Assembly (NCBI GenBank): GCA_964549445.1
Contig: CAZJVS010000023.1
Coordinates: forward strand, 5,781-69,780
Direction of reading: 5' to 3'
From: SpSt-539 sp964549445
GTDB lineage: Bacteria; Planctomycetota; Phycisphaerae; UBA1845; UTPLA1
Length of the DNA stretch: 64,000 bases
In this document: positions 18,319 to 26,261 of the stretch, one piece after another
Layout: each line of letters begins with the position of its first letter
Numbering within the stretch: the stretch's first letter is position 1
Notes under the pieces: model-generated
What the model saw: the letters and a program-made list of their open reading frames with translations, nothing else
Databases searched by the model: none
Told to the model about the DNA's origin: nothing
Made by a program: the position numbers and the translations under genes

Positions 18319-19791
18319 TTAGAACGGCACCGTCTCATCCGGCGTCGCGTTGTCAAACGCCGGCGCCGCCGAAGCGGCCGGAACATATCCCGGCATCTCG
18401 GTCCCGTGGTGCAGATCGCCAAACCGAGTGAGCCGCTTCTCGAAGTGTACTTCCACCACGCCCGTCGGTCCGTTGCGCTGCTTCGCGATGATCAACTCGG
18501 CCTTTCCGCGCACGTCTTCATCCACAGCCGACGCGATCTCCGCCTCCGAAGCATCCCCTCGTCCCTTCCGCGCCTTCTGCTCCTGAAAGTACTCCTCGCG
18601 GTGCAACAGGATGACAACGTCCGCGTCCTGCTCGATCGCCCCGCTCTCCCGCAGATCGCTCATCCGAGGCCGGTTCCCTTCGCGCTTCTCCGGATCGCGG
18701 TTGAGCTGCGCCATGGCCACCACCGGAATGTTCAGTTCCCGCGCCAGTGCCTTCAGGGCCCGGCTGATCGCCGAAATCTCCTGCTGTCGGCTCTCCCTCG
18801 CCATCTTCGGATCGGAGAGAAGTTGGAGATAGTCAACGAAGATGATCTCGACGCGCTGCTGTTGCCGCAGCCGCCGCGACTTTGCCCGCAACTCCATCAC
18901 CGTCATCCCCGCCGTGTCATCGACGAAGATCGGCTTCTCGCACATGGTTCCGCAGATGTTGAAGAGGTGGTTCTTCTGTTCGTCGCTGATCCGCCCCCGC
19001 CGGATGTTGTGCGCCTCGACCCCGCTTCGTGAACTCAGCATGCGCAGCGCAATCTGCTGCTTCGACATCTCGAGCGAAAACACCGCGCTCGGAATCCCTT
19101 CGTCAATCGAAATTGCTTCCGCCATCGAAAGCGCCAGCGCCGTCTTTCCCATGCTCGGCCGCGCCGCAATGACGATGAACTCCCCTGCCTGGAACCCGCT
19201 GGTGTATTCGTTCAGCTCCGTAAACCCGGTCGGAACCCCCGTTACGAGCCGCCCATCGTGCTCCGCAATTCGCTTGAAGGTCTCTTCGAGGATCTCGCGC
19301 AGGTGCAACACCTTGCCGCGAATCCGCCGCTCGGTGACCTCGAACATCTCCTTTTCAACGCGGTCAAGCAGCTCCGGCGTCTTCTGCTGCTGGTCGTACG
19401 CCGCTTCGAGAATCCCGCCCGTGGCCCGTATCAGTTCGCGCAGCAGTCCCTTGTCCCGGACGATGGCCGCGTAATGCTCGCTGTTCGCCGCCGACGGAAC
19501 CGACTCCGACAGTGCGATCAGGTAGTCGATCCCCCCGACTTCTTCCAGCAGCGCGCGCCGCGACAGTTCATCCCGCAGGACCGTAATGTCGATCGGCCGA
19601 TTCTGGTCGTAGAGTTCGACCAGCACCTCGTACAGGCGCCGATGATCCGGCCGATAGAAATGGTGCGATTCTTCGCGCGGAATGATCTGCAGAACCTGCC
19701 CGATCGCGTCGCGCTCGAGCAGGAGCGCGCCGAGAAGGCTCATCTCGGCCTCGAGATCCTGCGGCGGCTGTCGGCCGACGTCGGCGGCCAT
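18319..19791 (-). CDS. dnaB: replicative DNA helicase DnaB
   Basis: 490 residues without intein. N-terminal all-helical domain (DLEAEMSLLGALLLERDAI, FYRPDHRRLYEVLVEL), linker, then a RecA-type motor: Walker A ARPSMGKTALAL near residue 210, IIFVDYLQLLSD Walker B, arginine finger region GRDPEKREGNRPRMSDLRES, and REEYF. It unwinds DNA at the fork as a hexamer. The gene ends the long ribosomal/replication operon, 4 bp after rplI, the classical rpsF-ssb-rpsR-rplI-dnaB order. Confidence 0.96.
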   Translation of the reverse strand: MAADVGRQPPQDLEAEMSLLGALLLERDAIGQVLQIIPREESHHFYRPDHRRLYEVLVELYDQNRPIDITVLRDELSRRALLEEVGGIDYLIALSESVPSAANSEHYAAIVRDKGLLRELIRATGGILEAAYDQQQKTPELLDRVEKEMFEVTERRIRGKVLHLREILEETFKRIAEHDGRLVTGVPTGFTELNEYTSGFQAGEFIVIAARPSMGKTALALSMAEAISIDEGIPSAVFSLEMSKQQIALRMLSSRSGVEAHNIRRGRISDEQKNHLFNICGTMCEKPIFVDDTAGMTVMELRAKSRRLRQQQRVEIIFVDYLQLLSDPKMARESRQQEISAISRALKALARELNIPVVAMAQLNRDPEKREGNRPRMSDLRESGAIEQDADVVILLHREEYFQEQKARKGRGDASEAEIASAVDEDVRGKAELIIAKQRNGPTGVVEVHFEKRLTRFGDLHHGTEMPGYVPAASAAPAFDNATPDETVPF

Positions 19792-19795
19792 CAGA

Positions 19796-20311
19796 CTACC
19801 CTTCGGTCGGCTTCGCTTCGCTCGTCCCGGCCGCTGCCGCCTGCTCGTTCGCCAGATCGGTCGCGGTCTTCTCGCGGACCGTCCAGACCTTCACTTCGCC
19901 CTCGTAACCTTCGCCAAGGATCACGCGCACCATCTTGGTGTCGAGCGTCTTGATCGGTTCGTCGAGCTTGATCTGGTCCGGCTGCACGGCATGACCCGCC
20001 GCGATCAAGGCCTTTGAAATCTCGCGCGTCGTCACCGATCCGTACAAGTGGCCTTCTTCGTTGGCCGCCGCCGAAATAGTGACCTCGACGCCCGCCAGCC
20101 GATCGACCTCGCGCTTGAGGAACTCGTGCCGCCGCGCCCGCTCTTCGGCCGCGACCCGCTTGTCGTCCTCGACCTTCTTCAGGTTGGCGTTCGTCGGCTC
20201 CAGCGCCAGATGGTGCGGTAGCAGGTAGTTTCGAGCGTACCCGTTCCGGACGTCCACCAGGTCGCCCGCCAGTCCCAGCTTCGGAATGTCTCTGCGCAAC
20301 AAAACTTTCAT
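19796..20311 (-). CDS. rplI: 50S ribosomal protein L9
   Basis: 171 residues from ATG 20311, preceded by GAGG at the right distance; the frame is open upstream but has no family sequence. Hallmarks: MKVLLRRDIPKLGLAGDLVD, VRNGYARNYLLPHHLA, then the long central helix with EERARRHEFLKREVDRLAG and the C-terminal SVTTREISKAL domain. Slightly longer than E. coli L9 (149 aa) owing to a Gly/Ala/Glu tail. Fourth last gene of the operon, directly after rpsR. Confidence 0.95.
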   Translation of the reverse strand: MKVLLRRDIPKLGLAGDLVDVRNGYARNYLLPHHLALEPTNANLKKVEDDKRVAAEERARRHEFLKREVDRLAGVEVTISAAANEEGHLYGSVTTREISKALIAAGHAVQPDQIKLDEPIKTLDTKMVRVILGEGYEGEVKVWTVREKTATDLANEQAAAAGTSEAKPTEG

Positions 20312-20346
20312 GGCATCCTCGCCTTCACAAACATGGATTCCGCCGC

Positions 20347-20706
20347 TTACGCCACAAACGGCAGCAGCCCGATGAACCGCGCCCGCTTGATCGCGAGCCG
20401 CGCCGATCGCTGGTGCAGGGCGCACAGGCCGCTCCGCTTCCGCGTTAGCATCTTCCCCTGGGCCGACAGCATCCGCTGGAGGTTGCCAAGGTCCTTGTAG
20501 TCGATCTCGCTCGTCTTCTCGCGGCAATACCGGCACTTGCCCGGCTCACGGCCGCCGCCGCTCGCGCCGCCGCGTTCCTGCCGCCGCGCGCCGCCCGCTG
20601 CTCGTCCACCGGCCATCCGGCCGCCTCCGGCCCGACCGCCGGCGCCCGGCCGGCCGCCGCCTCCCGCTCGTCCACCCTTCGCATCGCGCGAATTCATCAT
20701 CCGCAT
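20347..20706 (-). CDS. rpsR: 30S ribosomal protein S18 with Gly/Arg/Ala-rich N-terminal extension
   Basis: 119 residues, of which residues ~56-119 are ordinary S18: KCRYCREK, IDYKDLGNLQRML, GKMLTRKRSGLCALHQR, LAIKRARFIGLLPFV. Cysteines and His in CRYC and CALH can form the zinc site of the C+ type. The first ~55 residues are low-complexity GGRAGGGGRPGAGG-like sequence absent from typical S18 (75 aa). ATG 20706 has AGAGGA upstream. S18 binds the platform with S6, encoded nearby. Confidence 0.94.
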   Translation of the reverse strand: MRMMNSRDAKGGRAGGGGRPGAGGRAGGGRMAGGRAAGGARRQERGGASGGGREPGKCRYCREKTSEIDYKDLGNLQRMLSAQGKMLTRKRSGLCALHQRSARLAIKRARFIGLLPFVA

Positions 20707-20754
20707 GGTGTCCTCTCTCTCTTAGCCGCGCGGCGTGTCACCGCCGCCACGGTC

Positions 20755-21240
20755 TCAAAACGGTATCTCTTCTCGTCCGCCGTCATCCGAGGGCGGAGGC
20801 ATCTCTTCGTCAACCGGTGCGGCAGCCGCCACGGCCGGCCCGCGATTGCCGGCCGCCCGATCGCGCGACCAGTTCCCGCGACCCGCCGGCGCCTCGCCGC
20901 CCTCTCCGCGTGGTCCGCCCAGGAACTGGAAGTTGTCGATCACGACGTACAGCTTGCTTCGCTTCTGACCTTCCTTGCTTTCCCACTGGTCAAGCCGCAG
21001 ATGTCCCTCGACCAGCAGCGGCCGGCCCTTCGTCATGTATTGATTGATCGTCTCCGCCCCGCGGGCGAAGCACCGGCAATCGACGAAGCAGACTTCCTCC
21101 TTCATCTGCCCGTCTTGCCCCTTCCACTTGCGATTGATCGCCAGTCCGAATTCGCACACCGGCGTCCCGCTCGGCAGGTACGAAAGCTGCGGATCGCGCG
21201 TCAGGTTCCCAGCCAGGATAACCTTGTTAAAGTTCGCCAT
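20755..21240 (-). CDS. ssb: single-stranded DNA-binding protein
   Basis: 161 residues. OB-fold sequence MANFNKVILAGNLTRDPQLS, VCEFGLAINRKW, CFARGAETINQYMTKGRPLLVEG, LRLDQWESKEGQKRS, then a Gly/Arg-rich linker with GNWSRDRAAGNRG and the acidic tip DDGGREEIPF, the interaction peptide for replication partners. Strong GGAGGAAGGA site before ATG 21240. Located between rpsF and rpsR in the standard operon order. Confidence 0.95.
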   Translation of the reverse strand: MANFNKVILAGNLTRDPQLSYLPSGTPVCEFGLAINRKWKGQDGQMKEEVCFVDCRCFARGAETINQYMTKGRPLLVEGHLRLDQWESKEGQKRSKLYVVIDNFQFLGGPRGEGGEAPAGRGNWSRDRAAGNRGPAVAAAAPVDEEMPPPSDDGGREEIPF

Positions 21241-21282
21241 GAGATTCCTTCCTCCGCGGCCGCTGCCGTCGGTCCCGTCCGC

Positions 21283-21753
21283 CTACGGCGCCTCGGCCGG
21301 CTCGGCCATCTCTTCAATAGCGGCCGCCGGTATCGCATCGACCCGTCCCGCCGGCGCTCGATCCATTCCCGGCTCGCCCGGCGGCCGGTCGCGAGGACCT
21401 TCAAACCGGTCCGTGTGCCGCGGCGGTGCCGCAGCAGCCAATGCCTTCTCGATCAGCTCCGGAGTCATCGCGTCCGCCCGCAGTACCAGCACCCGCAGGA
21501 TCGACTCGCTGAGCTGGGCATCCCGCTCCAATGGGCCGATCTTGTCCGACTCCGCCTCGAAGAACACAAGCCCGTACGTCGCGCGCTTGTGCCCGCCGAT
21601 CTCGTACGCCAGCTTCCGGTCGTCCCACCGCTTCAGGCCCAGGATCTTCGCACTGGCCCGGTCCAGCAGCCGCCGGATTTCCGCCTCGCCGTCCGTCCAC
21701 TCCGGCGTCGTCGCCGGATTCAACAGAAACATTCCTTCGTAGGTGCGTCCCAT
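21283..21753 (-). CDS. rpsF: 30S ribosomal protein S6
   Basis: 156 residues from ATG 21753 (GAGG upstream; a longer frame starting at 21774 has no family residues). S6 motifs: GRTYEGMFLLNP, LKRWDDRKLAYEIGGHKRATYGLVFFEA and LRVLVLRAD. The core ends around residue 105; the remaining ~50 residues, PRHTDRFEGPRDRPPGEPGM and onward, are a Pro/Arg/Ala-rich tail beyond the ~100-residue family length. First of the rpsF-ssb-rpsR-rplI-dnaB block; S6 pairs with S18 on the 30S platform. Confidence 0.94.
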   Translation of the reverse strand: MGRTYEGMFLLNPATTPEWTDGEAEIRRLLDRASAKILGLKRWDDRKLAYEIGGHKRATYGLVFFEAESDKIGPLERDAQLSESILRVLVLRADAMTPELIEKALAAAAPPRHTDRFEGPRDRPPGEPGMDRAPAGRVDAIPAAAIEEMAEPAEAP

Positions 21754-21792
21754 CGTTATCCTCGTTTCTCTCAAGTCGGCCTCGCGGCCCTC

Positions 21793-22356
21793 TCACTTCG
21801 ACTTGTTGTACCGATTCATCGCGGCCGTCGTGCCCTCACGCAGCCACACGTCAACGGCGTCAACCGCCGTACTCACCATCTCATCCGCCGTCGGCCGCTC
21901 CGATTCCGCAAACCGGCCGAGTACAAAATCCTTCGCGTCTCCTCGCACCGGCCGGCCGATCCCCAGCCGCAACCTCGCGATCTCCTGCGTCCCGAGCGAC
22001 GCGAGTACGTCGTCCAAACCTTTCTGTCCGCCGGCCGATCCGCTCGCCCGCATCCGCAGCGTCCCGAGCGGCAGGTCCAAGTCGTCGCTGATCACCAGGA
22101 CGTCCGCCGGACTGCACTGGTAGAACTGCCACGCCGCCACAACCGACCGGCCGCTGCAGTTCATATACGTCTGCGGGCACAAGACCGTCACGCGCTGCCC
22201 GCACGCCTCGCCATCCGCCACGAGTCCCTGGAACTTCTTCCGCCATGCGGCAAGGTTCCAGCGGCTCGCCAGCGCCTCGGCCACGCGAAAGCCGACATTG
22301 TGCCGCGTCTCCGCGTACTCGCGTCCCGGATTTCCAAGCCCGACGATCAGCTTCAT
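21793..22356 (-). CDS. pth: peptidyl-tRNA hydrolase
   Basis: 187 residues, usual length. LIVGLGNPGREYAETRHNVGF with the catalytic His at residue ~20, the PQTYMNCSGRSV motif, and VLVISDDLDLPLGTLRMRASGSAGGQKGLDDV near residue 95-125. It recycles peptidyl-tRNAs. Placed between rplY and rpsF, a neighbourhood common in bacteria (rplY-pth). Only weak Shine-Dalgarno-like sequence lies before ATG 22356. Confidence 0.95.
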   Translation of the reverse strand: MKLIVGLGNPGREYAETRHNVGFRVAEALASRWNLAAWRKKFQGLVADGEACGQRVTVLCPQTYMNCSGRSVVAAWQFYQCSPADVLVISDDLDLPLGTLRMRASGSAGGQKGLDDVLASLGTQEIARLRLGIGRPVRGDAKDFVLGRFAESERPTADEMVSTAVDAVDVWLREGTTAAMNRYNKSK

Positions 22357-22385
22357 GCGGATTCACGCCGCGAGCGAGCCACGGG

Positions 22386-23081
22386 CTACTTCTTCTTCTC
22401 CTCTTTCTTGGGCGCTTCCTTGGCCGCTCCCTCGGCCCCCTCCTCGCCCTCCACTGGCAGCTTGCCCTTCGCAATGACTTCCGGCTCCGTCGCGCCTTCC
22501 GCCGCAACGCCTTCCGCTGCGACCGGCGCCGCCTCGACCAGCGGCTCGCGGCACATCACGACGATCGCTTCCGCGTCCGCCAATGCCCGAACCCCGCTCG
22601 GTAGCTGCAACTCGCGGACGTGCAGCATCTGGTTCAACTCCAGGTCCGCGATGTTCACCCGGATCGAATCCGGAATCGCCGTCACCAGACACTCCACTTC
22701 CAGCTCCATGAGCTGCTGCGTGACGACACCGCCCGCTGCAATGCCCTTCGCATGACCGCGCATCTCGAGCGGAACTTTGACCTTCACCCGCTCCGTAAGA
22801 TCAACCCGCGCAAAGTCGATGTGGAGCGGTTCGATCCCGAGATGATCGTACTGAACATCCTTGATCAAGCACGTCTCGGCCTTACCGCCCATGTCGACGT
22901 TGATCAGGTGCACGCCCAGCTCGAGTTGCTTCTCGAGTTCGTGCCGGTCCAGCGCGATCGACTCCGGCGTCTGCTTGTGTCCGTAGATGATCCCCGGAAT
23001 GCGCCCCGCCTTCCGCAGTCGCTGCACCGCACGGCTTCCGTGGGGGTCGCGCTTCTCGGCCTTCAGTGTCTTGATTTCCAT
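22386..23081 (-). CDS. rplY: 50S ribosomal protein L25, Ctc-type
   Basis: 231 residues, L25 fused to a TL5/Ctc C-terminal domain. N-terminal LKAEKRDPHGSRAVQRLRKAG and GIIYGHKQTPESIAL bind 5S rRNA; the second domain contains VKVPLEMRGHAKGI and the VPV-like beta sheet, ending in an Ala/Glu/Lys tail, KEEKKK. Located upstream of pth and downstream of prs, the classical prs-ctc-pth arrangement. GAGG lies 8 bases before ATG 23081. Confidence 0.95.
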   Translation of the reverse strand: MEIKTLKAEKRDPHGSRAVQRLRKAGRIPGIIYGHKQTPESIALDRHELEKQLELGVHLINVDMGGKAETCLIKDVQYDHLGIEPLHIDFARVDLTERVKVKVPLEMRGHAKGIAAGGVVTQQLMELEVECLVTAIPDSIRVNIADLELNQMLHVRELQLPSGVRALADAEAIVVMCREPLVEAAPVAAEGVAAEGATEPEVIAKGKLPVEGEEGAEGAAKEAPKKEEKKK

Positions 23082-23091
23082 GTCTCTAACC

Positions 23092-24054
23092 TCACGATTT
23101 CAAAAACAGGCTGCTCACCGATTGGTTCCGATGTATCCGGGCGATCGCTTCGCCCAGCAGCCCGGCACAACTCAACTGCTTCAATCCCGGCAACCGCCGC
23201 TTCGCCTCGTCCACCAGCGGAATCGAGTCCGTCACCACCAGCTCGTCAAATGGCGCCTTCTCGAGCCGGTCAAACGCCGGCCCCGCCAGCACTGCATGCG
23301 TCGCCGCCGCCCGGATCGCCCGCGCCCCACGCTGCTTGCAGATCCGCGCCGCCTCGCACACTGTCCCGCCCGTCGCGATCATGTCATCGATCATGATCAC
23401 GTCGCGCCCCTCGACATCTCCGATAATGTTCTCCACCAGCGCCTTGCTCCCGTCGAGCCGTCGCTTGTCGATGATCGCCAGGTCGCACGCCAGCCGCTGC
23501 GCGTAAAACCGCGCCCGCTTCACGTTGCCGACGTCCGGGCTGACGAACACCACGTTCTCCGCCTTCCCGCCGTTCCGGAAATGCTGCGTGAAAATCGGCT
23601 CTGCCGACAGGTGATCCACCGGAATGTCGAAAAATCCCTGGATCTGCGCCGCATGCAGATCGAGCGCCAGCACACGATCCGCGCCCGCCGTCGCAATCAG
23701 GTTACTCACCAGCTTCGCGCTGATCGGCGTCCGCCCCTCATCCTTCCGATCCTGCCGCGCATAGCCAAAGTACGGCAACACCGCCGTAATCCGCCGCGCC
23801 GACGCACGTCGCAGGCAGTCCATAAAGATCAGCAGTTCCATCAGGTTTTCGTTGACCGGCTTGCACGTCGGCTGAATGACGAACACATCCCGCCCGCGAA
23901 CGTCGTCCTGCAACCGCACGAACAACTCGCCGTCCGGGAACGTCTCGACCTCGACCTTGCCGAGCGGGATTCCCAGATGATCGCAGATCCGCTGCGCAAG
24001 CACCGGGTTGCCCCGACCACTGAACACCTTCATGTCATCATGCGGCTCGGACAT
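23092..24054 (-). CDS. prs: ribose-phosphate pyrophosphokinase
   Basis: 320 residues, class I length. Motifs: [20 protein letters not shown] at the start, the PRPP-binding loop region [29 protein letters not shown], the [18 protein letters not shown] catalytic loop and [12 protein letters not shown], the diphosphate-binding signature. It makes PRPP for nucleotides, His, Trp and NAD. Start ATG 24054 with GAGGG six bases upstream. Lies between glmU-like and rplY, the same order as many Gram-positives. Confidence 0.96.
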   Translation of the reverse strand: [320 protein letters not shown]

Positions 24055-24064
24055 GGTTCGCCCT

Positions 24065-25102
24065 CTACGCCCCGCGTCCCTGCGAAGCCATCGCCATCCG
24101 TGCGATTCGCTCGACCGGCTCCGTCATCGTCCCACCCGCCGACGCGCAGTTCCCCGCGATCGTCCGCCCATCGGGAACCTGCTCGCCCCGCGCCACGACC
24201 GCCATCGGCCCGATCCGGCAGCGAGCGCCGACGCGAGCCGCGCGTCCGATGAACGTGAACGGTTGTACGACCGTTTCAGGTCCGAATTCTGCCCCCGCTT
24301 CGATCCATGTCAACTCCGGCGCGACGATTGTCACGCCGTTTTCCATGACTTTCCTCTGAATTCTTCGCTGCATCAGCCGGCTGACATCCGCCAGGTCCGC
24401 CCGCGAGTTGATCCCCGTCGCATCCTCCGCCGGCACCTGTGTTTTCGCGACCACGCGCTGCCCCTTCGACATCAGAACGCTCAGCGCATCCGTGATGTAG
24501 TATTCGTTCTTGGCGTTGTTTGGACGAATCTCGCGCAGCGCCTCGAAAAGCAACGCCCGCTGGAAGCAGTAATAGCTCGGATTCACTTCACAGATTCGCA
24601 ACTGCTCTGCCGAACAGTCCCGATGCTCGACAATTCCGCGAAACTCCCCGCCGGCATCCCGAATAATCCGCCCATAGCTCGACGGATCATCGAGTACCGT
24701 CGTTGCGATCGCCGCCGCGCTATTCTCGCGTCGCCGTGTCGCCAACAACTCGCGTATCGTCTCCCCATGCACCAGCGGCATATCCCCCGCGATCACCAGC
24801 ACATCCCCGTCGAACCCCGCCAGCGTCCCCTCCGCCATCTGAACCGCGTGACCCGTCCCCTTCTGCTCCGCCTGCTCGACAAACGTAACGTCTGGCTGCT
24901 GCTTGAATCCGTCTATCACCGACTGCTTCTGGTGCCCGACGACAACCACGATCCGCGATACGCCCGCCTCGCGGCACGCATCCAGCACCGCCGCCAGCAT
25001 CGGCCGCCCGCACACCTCGTGCATCACCTTCGGCAAGTCAGACTTCATCCGCGTGGACTTCCCCGCGGCGAGCACGACAGCAGCAGTCTGGCCTTGCGAC
25101 AA
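24065..25102 (-). CDS. GlmU-like sugar-1-phosphate nucleotidyltransferase lacking the acetyltransferase domain
   Basis: About 345 residues from TTG 25102; a longer frame begins inside the tRNA-Gln gene and is not credible. N-terminal ~1-230: AAVVLAAGKSTRMKSDLPKVMH, EQAEQKGTGHAVQMAE, IAGDMPLVHGETI and NPSYYCFQR mark the UDP-GlcNAc pyrophosphorylase fold. C-terminal ~80 residues form only a short beta-helix (IEAGAEFGPETVVQPFTFI), far short of the E. coli acetyltransferase half, so only the uridyl transfer is expected. Gene follows tRNA-Gln by 26 bp and precedes prs by 10 bp. Confidence 0.85.
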   Translation of the reverse strand: MSQGQTAAVVLAAGKSTRMKSDLPKVMHEVCGRPMLAAVLDACREAGVSRIVVVVGHQKQSVIDGFKQQPDVTFVEQAEQKGTGHAVQMAEGTLAGFDGDVLVIAGDMPLVHGETIRELLATRRRENSAAAIATTVLDDPSSYGRIIRDAGGEFRGIVEHRDCSAEQLRICEVNPSYYCFQRALLFEALREIRPNNAKNEYYITDALSVLMSKGQRVVAKTQVPAEDATGINSRADLADVSRLMQRRIQRKVMENGVTIVAPELTWIEAGAEFGPETVVQPFTFIGRAARVGARCRIGPMAVVARGEQVPDGRTIAGNCASAGGTMTEPVERIARMAMASQGRGA

Positions 25103-25127
25103 CCGATCACCCGCAAAAGAGGACGAA

Positions 25128-25198
25128 CTACCCGGCCTGGATTCGAACCAGGACAAAGAGAACCAAAATCTCTTGTGCTACCATTACACTACCGGGTA
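25128..25198 (-). tRNA. trnQ: tRNA-Gln (anticodon UUG)
   Basis: Read on the minus strand, a 71-nt cloverleaf: acceptor stem of 7 pairs (tacccgg / ccgggta), D-arm with aatggta loop, anticodon arm agaga-ttttggt-tctct with TTG anticodon, T-arm cctgg-ttcgaat-ccagg and discriminator G, as expected for glutamine. CCA is not encoded. It sits between a sigma-70-like promoter and the glmU-like gene, so it is the first gene of the operon and must be cut from the primary transcript. Confidence 0.96.
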
Positions 25199-25215
25199 GA
25201 GAGATGACGCCCGGA

Positions 25216-25244
25216 AGTCTAGTGTCCACCGCACGCGCTGTCAG
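25216..25244 (-). promoter_or_regulatory. promoter of the tRNA-Gln/glmU/prs/ribosomal operon
   Basis: On the minus strand, CTGACA (25244-25239), 17-bp spacer, TAGACT (25221-25216), with a predicted start near 25209, about 11 bp before the tRNA 5' end. Each box differs from consensus by one base. No other promoter-like pair is nearer, so this probably drives tRNA-Gln to dnaB. Confidence 0.7.
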
Positions 25245-25587
25245 CACGCGTACGGCGCACAACGACACCCGCCGTCGCTTCACTTCACCCGCAAATTGTC
25301 TTTCGCAGCAGCGCCGGGCGTCGAATTCGCCCGACCACTCAAGAACGCGGCTGCGGAACCCTTCCGAGGCCAGAGCTTTCGGCCGCGAGCTGAAAGCCCT
25401 GAGGTCGCCACGCCCGACGCCGAAACGTCAAGCCCATCGACCGGCCCCTTTTTGAAAGGCCATCCGAAACCGGCCACGGCCGGTTCCGAGCCGAGTACCC
25501 TACCACCCCCCGCCACTGCTGTCAAAACAATTCACACACGCGGTGCCCTGCACGCATCCCGTACAATCGCCGCAAGAGGAGCCCCCA
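25245..25587. other. intergenic region between divergent tRNA-Gln operon and DinB gene
   Basis: 343 bp with no credible gene. A near-perfect inverted repeat of 8-bp arms lies at 25468-25485 (aaccggcc-ac-ggccggtt); it is not followed by a T run, so terminator function is doubtful. A TACAAT box at 25562-25567 could be the -10 for the DinB gene, but no good -35 is present. Confidence 0.6.
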
Positions 25588-26103
25588 ATGCCCCACTTCT
25601 ATGACGAAACAGTCCCCGCCGAAATCCGCAACCTGTCCGACGCCGAAGCCATCGAGCAATTCGTCACTGGCGGACCGCTCCCCTCCGCCGCCATCGCCGG
25701 CCTGACGCGCGAACAGCTCAACAGTTTCCCGATCCCCAACACGTGGTCCATCCAGCAGATCGTCATCCACCTCCTCGACACCGACCTCATCGCCGCTGTC
25801 CGCATGAAGCGCGCCCTCGCCGAAGACCACCCGCGCGTCGACGTCTACGACGAAAACGCCTTTGCCCGCAATCTCAGCTACGACAAGCTCTCCGCCTCGG
25901 CCGCCGCCGAACTCTTCCGCCTCCACCGCATCTTCACCGCCGACGTCCTCCGCCACGCCCCTCCCGGCGCCCTCAACCGCGTCTTCCTCCACCCCGACCT
26001 CGGCGAAGTCCCCGTCGCCAAGCTACTCCGCATCTACATCCACCACGTCCACCACCACCTTACCTTCATCCACAAAAAGCGCAAGCTCCTCGCCAGTCCG
26101 TAA
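25588..26103 (+). CDS. DinB-like four-helix-bundle protein
   Basis: 171 residues. Helices with His residues spaced as in the DinB/YfiT superfamily: WSIQQIVIHLLDTDLIAAVR near residue 52, and the late HHVHHHLTFIHKK cluster, giving a three-His metal site. Members include thiol-dependent bacillithiol or mycothiol S-transferases and damage-inducible proteins; which applies here is not known. ATG 25588 has AAGAGGAG upstream. It faces the convergent hutH 3' end with a 158-bp gap. Confidence 0.8.
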   Translation: MPHFYDETVPAEIRNLSDAEAIEQFVTGGPLPSAAIAGLTREQLNSFPIPNTWSIQQIVIHLLDTDLIAAVRMKRALAEDHPRVDVYDENAFARNLSYDKLSASAAAELFRLHRIFTADVLRHAPPGALNRVFLHPDLGEVPVAKLLRIYIHHVHHHLTFIHKKRKLLASP

Positions 26104-26261
26104 ACTAAGCAAACCGCGTTCGGTGCGCCCGGCGAACCGCAGCCATCCGCCCCCCGTCATATTCAATCATCGGGTGCGTCAAGTCGTTGTCTGCAAACCC
26201 GCCGTACCAACTCCCATTGCCCCCGCGTTCAACACCTTGCCGCCAACGCAGTCACGCCAGC

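Noticed and set aside
25103..25156. Upstream start of the GlmU-like gene
   Set aside because: It lies within tRNA-Gln, so TTG 25102 was chosen.
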